64,000 nucleotides of DNA, from contig CALUVW010000001.1 in NCBI GenBank assembly GCA_944324315.1, forward strand, positions 1-64,000, in the 5' to 3' direction. Position 1 is the first letter of the stretch. Every line of letters begins with the position of its first letter. Origin of the DNA: Candidatus Gastranaerophilales bacterium (GTDB lineage Bacteria > Cyanobacteriota > Vampirovibrionia > Gastranaerophilales > Gastranaerophilaceae). The translations under genes were made by a program, and so were the position numbers. Below the pieces are notes generated by a model. The model was not told the DNA's origin and ran no database searches. It was given only the letters and a program-made list of their open reading frames with translations. Shown here in pieces: positions 34,230 to 42,882 of this stretch.

Positions 34230-36791
34230 ATGAGCAATCAACAAAGTATGTTTAGTGACGGGAAAATCGTTCCTGTAAATATTAGAGAAGAGATGAAACG
34301 TTCATATATAGATTATGCGATGAGTGTAATCGTAGGACGTGCGCTTCCGGATGTTAGGGACGGCTTAAAACCTGTTCATAGACGTATTTTGTATGCTATG
34401 AACGAACTTGGCATGACACCTGACAAACCGTTTAAAAAATGCGCGCGTATTGTCGGCGAAGTTCTCGGTAAATATCACCCTCACGGCGATACTGCTGTTT
34501 ATGAAGCATTAGTTCGTATGGCTCAAGACTTTTCAACCCGCTATTTAACAGTGGACGGACACGGTAACTTCGGTTCTGTTGACGGCGACGGCGCTGCTGC
34601 TATGCGTTATACAGAAGCCAGAATGCATAAAATTACACAATCCATGCTTGCCGATATCGACTGTGAAACTGTTGAATTTGAGCCGAACTTTGACGGTTCG
34701 CTGCAGGAGCCCTCTGTTTTGCCTGTAAGACTTCCAATGCTTTTATTAAACGGATGTTCAGGTATTGCAGTCGGCATGGCAACAAATATTCCGCCTCACA
34801 ATTTGTCAGAAATCGTTGACGGTACAATCGCTTTGATTGATAACCCGAATATTACAGTATCTGAACTTATGGAATATATTAAAGGGCCTGACTTCCCGAC
34901 AGCTGCAACAATTATCGGACTGAACGATATTAAGCAGGCTTACGAAACCGGAAGAGGTTCTATAAAGATGCAGGCCGTTGCAAACTTTGAAGAAATTGCA
35001 GGCGGCGGCGGACGCCAGGGACGTACGGCAATCGTCGTTACAGAAATCCCTTATCAGGTAAATAAATCAGTTTTAATAGAAAAAATTGCGGAACTTGTTA
35101 AAGATCAAAGAATTACAGGAATTTCAGATATCCGCGATGAATCCGACAGAGAAGGCATGCGTATCGTAATTGAGCTTAAACGCGACGCAAAACCTGATGT
35201 TGTTAAAAATAATTTGTTCAAATATACTCAATTGGCAACAACGTTCGGTGTGAATATGCTTGCTTTATGCGGCAAACAGCCGAGATTGATGAATTTGTAT
35301 GAGGTTCTCTCGGAATTTGTTGAACACAGGGTTGAAATCGTTACAAGAAGAACTATTTTCTTCCTGAAAAAAGCTAAAATCCGCGCACACATCTTGGCAG
35401 GTTTGATTATTGCACTGGGCTCAATTGATGAAGTTATTGAACTTATTAAAAAATCAAAAACAACTGATGATGCAAGAAACGGCTTGATGAGCAGATTCGG
35501 GCTTGACGCAGATCAGGCTAACGCAATCCTTGAAATGCAATTGAGAAGATTGACAGGCTTGGAACAAGACAAAGTTAAAGCAGAATACGATGAACTTGTT
35601 AAGAAAATCGCCGAATATGAAGACATCTTAGCAAGCCGCCAAAAAATTCTTGACATTATCAAGGGCGAACTTCTTGAGGACAAAGAAAAATACGGAGATG
35701 ACAGAAAAACTCAAATTCTGCCGGAACAGGGCGAAGTTACAATTGAAGACTTGACCCCGAATACTCCGATGGCTGTATTTATTACACATCAAGGATATTT
35801 GAAACGTATTTCATTAGACACATTTGAAAGACAAAACCGTGCAACACGCGGCAAATCAGGAATGAAAACAAAAGAAGACGACGATATTCAGCACTTCTTC
35901 ACAGCAATGATGCATGATAAAGTTCTGTTCTTCTCATCAAAAGGAACTGTTTACAGCCTGAATGTCTATGACTTCCCTGAAGGCGGACGTCAGGCAAAAG
36001 GCCTGCCTATCGTCAATGTTCTTCCGATAGATCAGGATGAAAGAATCACGGCAGTTGTTCCTGTAAGCAACTTCTCACATGATTTGAATTTGATTATGCT
36101 GACTAAAAAAGGTTACATAAAACGTATTGAACTCGATAACTTCTCAAATATCAGAAGAAACGGCATTATTGCAATAGGTCTTGAAGAAAACGACGAACTC
36201 GACTGGGTAAAACTTGCAACCGCAAGAGATGAAATAATTATCGGAACATCCTGCGGTATGGCAATCCGCTTCCCGATTGAAGATTTAAGACCTTTAGGCA
36301 GAAGCGCAAGAGGGGTTACATCAATGAAATTACGTTCAGGCGACGAAATCGTAGGATGTGACATTGTACCTAGAGATTATGATGCTGATTTACTTGTTGT
36401 AACTTCTGACGGATTTGGCAAACGAACAAAATTATCCGAATTCAGAAGCCAGAACAGAGGCGGAATAGGTCTTATCGCAACAAAATTCAAATCAACTTCA
36501 TCAAAACTTGTTGCGCTGACAATTGTTAAAGAATCCGATGACATTATGATGGTAACCGCAAACGGTGTTGTCACAAGACTGAATGCAGGTTCAATCTCAC
36601 GTCAGGGACGTCCTGCAACAGGTGTCAGAGCACAGAACCTGACAGACAACGATACTGTTGTGTCAGTAAACAAAATAGTCAACCCTGACGAAGACGAACA
36701 GGTTAAAAAAGATGTTGCGGCAATGGATGCACAGGATGCACAAAACAATGTGTCCCAGACAAGTCTTTTAGATAATAATTCAGAGGAATAA
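34230..36791 (+). CDS. gyrA: DNA gyrase subunit A
   Basis: The 853-residue protein has the WHD/tower domain with catalytic Tyr127 in [10 protein letters not shown] and six C-terminal beta-pinwheel repeats. The quinolone-contact positions equivalent to E. coli 83 and 87 are Thr88 and Glu92 ([11 protein letters not shown]), a natural variant in many bacteria. In the C-terminal domain the classical QRRGGKG box is replaced by [10 protein letters not shown], the form I associate with cyanobacterial GyrA. It introduces negative supercoils with GyrB. The fic gene begins 1 base after its stop. Confidence 0.96.
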   Translation: MSNQQSMFSDGKIVPVNIREEMKRSYIDYAMSVIVGRALPDVRDGLKPVHRRILYAMNELGMTPDKPFKKCARIVGEVLGKYHPHGDTAVYEALVRMAQDFSTRYLTVDGHGNFGSVDGDGAAAMRYTEARMHKITQSMLADIDCETVEFEPNFDGSLQEPSVLPVRLPMLLLNGCSGIAVGMATNIPPHNLSEIVDGTIALIDNPNITVSELMEYIKGPDFPTAATIIGLNDIKQAYETGRGSIKMQAVANFEEIAGGGGRQGRTAIVVTEIPYQVNKSVLIEKIAELVKDQRITGISDIRDESDREGMRIVIELKRDAKPDVVKNNLFKYTQLATTFGVNMLALCGKQPRLMNLYEVLSEFVEHRVEIVTRRTIFFLKKAKIRAHILAGLIIALGSIDEVIELIKKSKTTDDARNGLMSRFGLDADQANAILEMQLRRLTGLEQDKVKAEYDELVKKIAEYEDILASRQKILDIIKGELLEDKEKYGDDRKTQILPEQGEVTIEDLTPNTPMAVFITHQGYLKRISLDTFERQNRATRGKSGMKTKEDDDIQHFFTAMMHDKVLFFSSKGTVYSLNVYDFPEGGRQAKGLPIVNVLPIDQDERITAVVPVSNFSHDLNLIMLTKKGYIKRIELDNFSNIRRNGIIAIGLEENDELDWVKLATARDEIIIGTSCGMAIRFPIEDLRPLGRSARGVTSMKLRSGDEIVGCDIVPRDYDADLLVVTSDGFGKRTKLSEFRSQNRGGIGLIATKFKSTSSKLVALTIVKESDDIMMVTANGVVTRLNAGSISRQGRPATGVRAQNLTDNDTVVSVNKIVNPDEDEQVKKDVAAMDAQDAQNNVSQTSLLDNNSEE

Positions 36792-36792
36792 T

Positions 36793-37398
36793 ATGGTTTT
36801 AGAAAATAAACTTGGTATTGCTGACTCTGCTGAACTTGCAAGACAGGAAGAAAAAATAAGCAAGAAAAAAGCCATTGAACTCTTTGAAAAAGGATTGCTT
36901 GATTCTCTTGAAGCAGGGACTTTTAAAACATTATCTAAAATTCATAAATATTTGTTTGATGAAATTTATTACTTTGCAGGTGAAATCAGAAATGTTAATA
37001 TTGCAAAGGGTAATTTCAGATTTGCACCTGTTATGTATCTAAAACCGGCTCTGGAACATATTGATACAATGCCGCAGTCAACTTATGAAGAAATTATTGA
37101 AAAATATGTTGAAATGAATGTTGCACATCCATTTAGAGAGGGTAACGGCAGATCTGCACGAATATGGTTAGACCTGATACTGAAAAAAGAAATTGGCAAG
37201 GTAATAGACTGGAATAAAATTGATAAAGAAGATTATCTGCTTGCAATGGAACGAAGTCCGATTAAAAGTGTAGAAATAAAAGAACTCTTAAAACAAGCAC
37301 TTACAGATAAAATAAACGATAGAGAAGTCTATATGAAAGGTATAGACGCAAGTTACAATTATGAGGGTTATTTTATCTATAGAACCCAGGATTTATAA
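36793..37398 (+). CDS. Fic-domain protein (probable AMP transferase)
   Basis: The 201-residue protein has the complete Fic motif HPFREGNGRSAR near residue 112 and the beta-hairpin region RNVNIAKGNFRFAP that positions targets. Such enzymes usually transfer AMP from ATP to a hydroxyl on a protein. I see no clear inhibitory (S/T)xxxE(G/N) helix within the protein and no separate antitoxin next to it. Its SD (AGAGGA) lies within the end of gyrA and the ATG follows the gyrA TAA by one base, so the two are cotranscribed and probably coupled. Confidence 0.9.
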   Translation: MVLENKLGIADSAELARQEEKISKKKAIELFEKGLLDSLEAGTFKTLSKIHKYLFDEIYYFAGEIRNVNIAKGNFRFAPVMYLKPALEHIDTMPQSTYEEIIEKYVEMNVAHPFREGNGRSARIWLDLILKKEIGKVIDWNKIDKEDYLLAMERSPIKSVEIKELLKQALTDKINDREVYMKGIDASYNYEGYFIYRTQDL

Positions 37399-37475
37399 AA
37401 TACGCTGATTAACAGGTTAACAAATGCGCTACAGCAACGAACGCACAACAATGTGGTTCAATAATCCTGAAAAAT

Positions 37476-37505
37476 AAAAAAACGGGCTTTCCAATCCGTT
37501 TTTTT
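37476..37505 (+). terminator. Terminator after fic
   Basis: AAAAAAACGG-GCTTTCCAAT-CCGTTTTTTT forms a stem with a T run, ending the gyrA-fic transcript and also serving the convergent gene at 37527. Confidence 0.75.
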
Positions 37506-37526
37506 ATTATCATTTTTATTATTGTT

Positions 37527-37862
37527 TTAAATTTTGAATTTTGGAATTTCCAATTTCGGTAATTTCGGCAAACTATCCTTAAAATGTCTCATTGCTTCAA
37601 GAGCCTGATCCCAGGTTGCATTCTGCGGTAAATTAAACTCACGAATAATTTTTGCAACTTCCTTTTGTCCTTTTTCTGTTAATTTACCGCCTTTATCAAA
37701 CATATCCTTTGTAATGCCCTTGAGAGCGTTAGGAGTAATTTCCGATCTTATACCATGCATATAAACAAGTTCTTCCGCTAATTTTTTATCTTTTACCGCC
37801 GTTCTTTTTACTGCATTAGCAAATCCTTTAATACCGGACTTTAACATTGTAACTTTTGACAT
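37527..37862 (-). CDS. Small basic protein of unknown function
   Basis: The 111-residue protein starts after AAAGGAAAA (frame open 18 codons further upstream without an RBS). It is Lys-rich and helical, with EELVYMHGIRSEITPNALKG and a C-terminal proline-spaced tail (LPKLPKLEIPKFKI). No domain is recognised. Confidence 0.6.
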   Translation of the reverse strand: MSKVTMLKSGIKGFANAVKRTAVKDKKLAEELVYMHGIRSEITPNALKGITKDMFDKGGKLTEKGQKEVAKIIREFNLPQNATWDQALEAMRHFKDSLPKLPKLEIPKFKI

Positions 37863-37975
37863 AATTAATTTTCCTTTCTTTATTTTTTTTAATTTTTCCC
37901 TATTCTTGGAAATCAATTTCCCTTTATACTTTTATAAAAACAGTTAGAGCAAAAATATTGACAAGAGCGCAATAC

Positions 37976-37997
37976 ATCCTATCCTATCCTATCCTAG
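37976..37997. repeat. Short pentamer tandem repeat (ATCCT x4)
   Basis: Four perfect ATCCT units lie about 140 bases upstream of the HepT-like gene, ending in the palindrome TCCTAGGA. It is a simple-sequence tract capable of slippage, outside any coding frame. Confidence 0.6.
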
Positions 37998-38136
37998 GAG
38001 GCATTATATTTGAATTTTAGCCTATTTTAAATCTATCTTTACATTTCGTTACATGTATATATACACATCACATATTTAAATAAAAAAAATAAATACTAAA
38101 ATTTTATGTTATAATTTTCTAAAAAAGGAGAACTAT

Positions 38137-38544
38137 ATGCAGAACATCCGTTGGGTTCAACGTTTTGAAAATTTTGAAAAAGCTTCAATAAATCTTAATG
38201 AAACAATAGAATGCATTAAACATAACGGGATTAATAAAATTTATACAATGGCATTAATTCAGGCTTATGAAATAGTTTTTGAACTGGCGTGGAAAACTAT
38301 GAAGGATTATTTGGAATTCAACGGAATTATAACTGACACTCCCCGCGAAACAATTAAAGAAGCTTTTTCAAAAAATATTATTTCTGACGGCCATATCTGG
38401 ATTGAAATGATGGAAGCCAGAAACAAAACATCTCATACATACAAGGAAGAATACGCAAAAAGCCTGTGTGACGATATTTTAAATATTTATTCTAACCAAA
38501 TAATTAATTTACTTGAATTCTTCAAAGGTAAAATAAATGGATAA
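38137..38544 (+). CDS. HepT-like HEPN protein (nucleotidyltransferase substrate-binding family)
   Basis: The 135-residue all-helical protein belongs to the HI0074/HepT group. It has the HEPN catalytic pattern R-x4-H in EARNKTSHTY, as in RNase-type toxins of HEPN/MNT pairs. AAAAAGGAG precedes the ATG and an extended -10 TGT-TATAAT lies upstream. The partner MNT gene overlaps its end by 8 bases. The toxin role is inferred from family and pairing. Confidence 0.85.
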   Translation: MQNIRWVQRFENFEKASINLNETIECIKHNGINKIYTMALIQAYEIVFELAWKTMKDYLEFNGIITDTPRETIKEAFSKNIISDGHIWIEMMEARNKTSHTYKEEYAKSLCDDILNIYSNQIINLLEFFKGKING

Positions 38545-38848
38545 ATTCGGACTTCCTGATAAAACAATTGAAGCAATTAACAATCTATTTGCATCATTCA
38601 AAGAAATTGACAAAGTTAAAATATTCGGTTCTCGCGCAAGAGGAGATTTTAAAAGAGGTTCTGATATTGATTTGGCACTGTTCGGGGAGATAAACGAAAA
38701 ATTATTGCGTCATATAACATCTGAACTTGACGAGCTTCCAACACCTTACAAATTTGATGTTGTAAATTATAATGACATAGAGAACACTGCTTTAAGGCAA
38801 AATATAGACAATGACGGAAAAATATTTTTCAAAAAAACATATAAATAA
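38537..38848 (+). CDS. MntA-like minimal nucleotidyltransferase
   Basis: The 103-residue protein has the nucleotidyltransferase motif GSRARGDFKRGSDIDLALF (GSX10DxD). In the HepT/MntA module this enzyme acts as antitoxin by AMPylating the HEPN toxin. It overlaps the upstream HEPN gene by 8 bases, typical of a coupled pair. Confidence 0.88.
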   Translation: MDKFGLPDKTIEAINNLFASFKEIDKVKIFGSRARGDFKRGSDIDLALFGEINEKLLRHITSELDELPTPYKFDVVNYNDIENTALRQNIDNDGKIFFKKTYK

Positions 38849-38951
38849 ATTCGATAAAAGTTATCTTCCTTACATAGTAAATTTTACCGACGAAAATTCT
38901 ATTGATGAAAAATTTTATAATTTAATTAAGAATGATTTGACAGAAATATAA
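38811..38951 (+). CDS. Possible 46-residue ORF overlapping mntA-like gene
   Basis: An ATG at 38811 in another frame opens 46 codons (MTEKYFSKKHINKF... ending NLIKNDLTEI) that continue 103 bases past the MNT stop. It has no SD of its own. It may be a real coupled peptide or the displaced C-terminus of an ancestral longer protein. Confidence 0.25.
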   Translation: MTEKYFSKKHINKFDKSYLPYIVNFTDENSIDEKFYNLIKNDLTEI

Positions 38952-38953
38952 AA

Positions 38954-39364
38954 TTATTTACTTACATAAAATTCAGCCGAGGCAAGAATTTTATGCGGAT
39001 TGTCTTTTGAATAAACCCTCATAAAATAAAAACCTTCCTGATTTAATACAAAATAATCCGTAAAATAATTTATTTCTTCATCCTTTAACCTAATATCTCT
39101 TGTTTGAATAAGGTTGTAGCCGAGTCTACCGTAATCGTTATCTTTTTTAATTATTTGAATATACAAATACCTCGATTCAACCTTTTCTGGCATCAAAATT
39201 ACATAATAAATTCTGCTGCCCGCCTGAAAATTGACCGAATAATCATATATATTTTTTTCGGTAATAGGATATTTATTAAACAAAATCGCGGCTTTATCCT
39301 GAGTACAGGCAGTTGTAAAAATAAGCAGCAAAAATGTTATGAAAATCAATATATATTTTTTCAT
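38954..39364 (-). CDS. Probable lipoprotein of unknown function
   Basis: The 136-residue product has a hydrophobic signal ending IFTTAC, a plausible though imperfect lipobox. A beta-rich domain with Tyr-rich strands (SRYLYIQIIKKDNDYG) follows. Its start overlaps the stop of the large TPR gene by 4 bases, so the two are coupled and probably act together in the envelope. Confidence 0.7.
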   Translation of the reverse strand: MKKYILIFITFLLLIFTTACTQDKAAILFNKYPITEKNIYDYSVNFQAGSRIYYVILMPEKVESRYLYIQIIKKDNDYGRLGYNLIQTRDIRLKDEEINYFTDYFVLNQEGFYFMRVYSKDNPHKILASAEFYVSK

Positions 39365-41406
39365 TCTTCCAGAGTCTTAATTTTTTCTTGGATTGTTTTT
39401 GCAAGTGCTGCATCCTTGTTTCGAGTTAAAAATATTTTGTAATTATTAACAGCTTCTTTCTTGTTACCGTCCTGCTCGTATGCAATACCAAGGGCGTAAT
39501 AAGCATAACCGTAATTCGGATCAAGAGTAATCACACGATGAAAACACTCTTTAGCCTTATTATTGTTATTATCGTTAGCATAACCAAGCCCTAAATTAAA
39601 CCAGCCGTCTGAATAGTTCGGGTTTACAACAATTGCTTTCTTATAAAAATTAATTGCATTTTTATTATCATCTTTCAGCTTATATATATTGCCTATTTTA
39701 AGAAGTGTAACCTCATCTGAAGGTTTAATTTTTAAAGCATCCTGATAATCTTTTATAGCCTGATCATAATTTTTATTTTTATAATTTTCATCTCCGCTCT
39801 GAATTAAATCTTTATTTTGTTTTTCCTGATTAACTTCTTCCTCTTTAGCGGAATCCATTGAAAGAGTTACTTCTTTTATTTCTGTTGTGTCAGCAGCCTC
39901 TGATGAAATTTTAATATCAGAAGGTCTGTTTGTCGCTGATATAAACTCTGCAAATTCATTACTATACTGCGTTTTTTCAGGAGCCATGGAAATTGCTTTC
40001 TCATAATATTCAGCAGCTTTGTCATTCAAACCGCATTCTCTGTATGATTTTGCAAGACCATAATATGCATAACTGTCTTTTGTACCATTTTCTATTGCTT
40101 TTTCAAATGCCGTAGTTGCAAGAGAATAGTTATGGTCAGTCAGATATTCATCACCCTGTGCAACAAACGCAGCTGCCAGATTATTTTTTACGGCAGCATC
40201 TGTATTTTTTTCTTTCAAAAGAGTTTCATAAATTGCAATTGAACCAGTATAATCTTTCATTGCATGCAATACAAGAGCTTTATTATATCTCAGATTATAG
40301 TCATCTTTTTTAACTGCAAGTACTGCATCATAATATTTCAAAGCATTATGATAATCTTTTTTCAAGTGATAGCATTCTGCCAGATCCTCTTCAAGCTCAA
40401 TATCTTTTTTATCTTTCTGAAGTTCAAGAGCCTTTTCGTAATTTGCAATTGTCTCATCAAGCTGATTTAAACGCTTATACACAATACCTATATTTTTATA
40501 AGCTCTTGCATCCTGCGGGTAATTTGCTATAAATATCTTGTAATTTTCTATCGCAGCTTCATCCTGCCCCATATCAGCAAGTAAATTTCCATAATCAAGA
40601 CGCAAAAAATGTAGCGCAGGCTGTTGTCTGAAAATTACATCATACTGAGCAAGTGCAAGATCATCTTTATTTAGCTCCTGATAAGACATCGCAAGACTGA
40701 TACGTGCAGAAATATTGTCAGTGTCAGCTTCTACAGCTTTTTCTAAAAATTGAGCAGATTTTTCATAATTTTTTACCTGATATAGAGCCAGCCCGTAATT
40801 TGCAAAGTCTTTAAATCCTGCGGGATTTTTACTGTATAAACTTTCATATTCATTTACCGCAGCCGAGTAATTGCCGCTGTTAACGTATGATGCTGCAAGA
40901 TTTTCCCTTGCCTCTCTATGCTGTGAATAAGTCGCAAGAAATTTGTTGTAATTTTCTATCGCAGATTTATAGTCTCTTAACTGGTACTGGACATTTGCAA
41001 TATTCAAATAGTTATAAAGATATTCAGGACACATTTCAAGAACTTTATTATAAGCTTTTAATGCATCAGTATATTTACCCTGATTTTCATAAATACTTCC
41101 GATACTTAAATATACATATCCGTCAGTAGGTTTAAGCTCCAAAACTTTTGTGTAAGTAGCAAGGGCTTTTTCGTATTCACCCATCTCGCTGTATACACCC
41201 GCAAGCTTTGTATAAATCATGACATCATTTGCAGAAATATTTAAAGCCTCTGTCAATTTTTGAACAGCTGTAGCATAATCTTCCTTATATTCTGCAGAAC
41301 ATGCCTGCTGATATAAAGAATTAGCTTCAGGCGTCATAGCTTGAGCCTGTACATTTCCCAATACTAAAGATAATAATACCGCTATTAATAAATTCTTGTT
41401 TATAAT
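39361..41406 (-). CDS. Exported TPR protein with probable ATT (AUU) start codon
   Basis: About 17 TPR units fill the protein, in two blocks separated by a linker around residues 490-530. Read from the only conventional start, a TTG at 41361, the product lacks a proper signal peptide. The same frame continues 15 codons upstream through INKNLLIAVLLSLVLG, a perfect signal sequence, to an ATT at 41406-41404. AGGAG lies 6 bases before it and an in-frame TAG just above. I therefore place the start at this ATT. The lipoprotein gene follows with a 4-base overlap. Confidence 0.75.
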   Translation of the reverse strand: MINKNLLIAVLLSLVLGNVQAQAMTPEANSLYQQACSAEYKEDYATAVQKLTEALNISANDVMIYTKLAGVYSEMGEYEKALATYTKVLELKPTDGYVYLSIGSIYENQGKYTDALKAYNKVLEMCPEYLYNYLNIANVQYQLRDYKSAIENYNKFLATYSQHREARENLAASYVNSGNYSAAVNEYESLYSKNPAGFKDFANYGLALYQVKNYEKSAQFLEKAVEADTDNISARISLAMSYQELNKDDLALAQYDVIFRQQPALHFLRLDYGNLLADMGQDEAAIENYKIFIANYPQDARAYKNIGIVYKRLNQLDETIANYEKALELQKDKKDIELEEDLAECYHLKKDYHNALKYYDAVLAVKKDDYNLRYNKALVLHAMKDYTGSIAIYETLLKEKNTDAAVKNNLAAAFVAQGDEYLTDHNYSLATTAFEKAIENGTKDSYAYYGLAKSYRECGLNDKAAEYYEKAISMAPEKTQYSNEFAEFISATNRPSDIKISSEAADTTEIKEVTLSMDSAKEEEVNQEKQNKDLIQSGDENYKNKNYDQAIKDYQDALKIKPSDEVTLLKIGNIYKLKDDNKNAINFYKKAIVVNPNYSDGWFNLGLGYANDNNNNKAKECFHRVITLDPNYGYAYYALGIAYEQDGNKKEAVNNYKIFLTRNKDAALAKTIQEKIKTLEE

Positions 41407-41458
41407 ACCACTCTCCTAATCTTTAAACATCATATATAACAATATTATATCAAAAAAA

Positions 41459-42373
41459 TTATATTTGTGTAAAGCTATGAGTATAAACTTCCTGATTAAG
41501 AATAATTCTTGCAGCTTTTACAATATCAATCTGCTCTTTTGAATCTTTGTTATAATCAATCTCCGAAATATCTTCAAAATTACGCACAAGTTCAACGAGC
41601 TTTATATACAATCTATCAATATCATTTTCTGGAGTATTATTTTCCAGCATTTTAAATATTCTGACAAGTTCACAATCTTTTGCATCAATTATAGCTGCAT
41701 CTAAACCGGCTCCAAAAGCTAAAGTCCCGTAAACTCTGTTAATAAGCGGTCTTATTTCAGCAGGACTCCCGTTTGAAATATTTGATAATCCTATTACTGT
41801 TTTTACCGGCGGATCAAAACTTTCTTTAATCATTTTTATTGTATTTATTGCTTCCAGTCCTTGAGATTGCTCTACACATACCGGTAAAACAAGAGGATCA
41901 AAAAACAGGTTTTCATTGTTAATTCCTTTTTCCAAACACTGTTCATAAATATTAAAAGCAATTTCCATTCTGCCATCAGAAGTTTTGGGAATTCCGGTGT
42001 CTTTTGAAAGAGTAAGAGCTATAAGATTACTGTTAAACCTGAGAGCAAGAGTAATCATTTTACTTAATCTCGGTTCATCAGCAGAAGTACTGTTTATAAA
42101 AGTATCACCTTTGAAAGACTCTAACCCTTTTTCCATTTCATCAGCATTTGTCGTATCAAAAGATATATTCAAACCTGATTCTTCTTCAACAACTCCGGCA
42201 AGCCATGTTAAAATTCCGCTGAACTCTCCTTTTGCAGGTCCTACATTCAAGTCAATATAATCCATGTTTGATTGAATTTTTATAAGTTGTGAAATAAATT
42301 TTTTATCACGATTTATAAGAGCTTCCCTAACCTGTTTTGAAATAACATGTATATTTTCGCCTATTAAAATCAT
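41459..42373 (-). CDS. Pterin-binding methyltransferase, AcsE-like
   Basis: The 304-residue TIM-barrel protein resembles methyltetrahydrofolate:corrinoid/iron-sulfur protein methyltransferases. It has IGENIHVISKQVREAL at the N-terminus, DLNVGPAKGE, INSTSADEPR and TVIGLSNISNGSP. In the Wood-Ljungdahl pathway such enzymes move the methyl group from methyl-THF to a corrinoid protein. No acs, corrinoid or folate genes are adjacent, so here it may serve another one-carbon process. Confidence 0.8.
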   Translation of the reverse strand: MILIGENIHVISKQVREALINRDKKFISQLIKIQSNMDYIDLNVGPAKGEFSGILTWLAGVVEEESGLNISFDTTNADEMEKGLESFKGDTFINSTSADEPRLSKMITLALRFNSNLIALTLSKDTGIPKTSDGRMEIAFNIYEQCLEKGINNENLFFDPLVLPVCVEQSQGLEAINTIKMIKESFDPPVKTVIGLSNISNGSPAEIRPLINRVYGTLAFGAGLDAAIIDAKDCELVRIFKMLENNTPENDIDRLYIKLVELVRNFEDISEIDYNKDSKEQIDIVKAARIILNQEVYTHSFTQI

Positions 42374-42571
42374 AAAAAAATTATAACATAAAATTTGTAA
42401 TAAAGATTACCTTACCGGGTAATTGAAAAAATGTCTTACAACATTTAATATTTATTTGTCGATACTGCATTCAAAAATATTTACAAAAATTTACATCAAT
42501 ATTTTGCCACTATGACTATATCTTGGTGATAGTCACTTTTTACGTCACTAGAAAAAGTTGTCAAGATATGT

Positions 42572-42577
42572 TATAAT
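42572..42577 (+). promoter_or_regulatory. Extended -10 promoter with leaderless spacing to a 7-codon ORF
   Basis: TGT-TATAAT ends exactly 6 bases before an ATG at 42584 that opens a 7-codon ORF (MNYIWGH, stop at 42605-42607). The 53-residue gene follows 24 bases later. Confidence 0.5.
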
Positions 42578-42631
42578 TTATACATGAATTATATATGGGG
42601 TCACTAAATCAAAACAAAAAGGAGTAGGTCT

Positions 42632-42793
42632 ATGACGGTGTTAGTTTCAGAAACAACAAAGGACAAAAGCATTAAATCAAAATTTAACGACGAATTTGAA
42701 AATTACTTGAAAAATCAATGCCTGAAAACAACTTTCAACGGAATTGAGTTGGAAACATTTTCATGGTACAAAAAAGTTTTAGGTCTGGTATAA
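42632..42793 (+). CDS. 53-residue protein of unknown function
   Basis: AAAAAGGAG lies 9 bases before the ATG. The peptide (MTVLVSETTKDKSIKSKF ... SWYKKVLGLV) is charged, with a short hydrophobic C-terminus. It has its own promoter, a preceding 7-codon ORF and a strong terminator at 42841, which together argue that it is a genuine small gene. Not recognised. Confidence 0.6.
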   Translation: MTVLVSETTKDKSIKSKFNDEFENYLKNQCLKTTFNGIELETFSWYKKVLGLV

Positions 42794-42840
42794 GAGAAAA
42801 ACAAAAAGGATTTTAAGAGTAATTATGTATTTAGTTAATT

Positions 42841-42871
42841 AAAATCGACCGCATTTTATACGGTCGATTTT
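42841..42871. terminator. Bidirectional terminator
   Basis: AAAATCGACCG-CATTTTATA-CGGTCGATTTT is a perfect 11-bp stem between the 53-residue gene and the TPR gene ending at 42883. Confidence 0.85.
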
Positions 42872-42882
42872 GAATGCCGAAT

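Noticed and set aside
34230-36791. Quinolone-resistance mutation in gyrA (Thr at the position equivalent to E. coli Ser83)
   Set aside because: Thr at this position is natural in many bacteria and cannot be called a resistance change without a susceptible relative.
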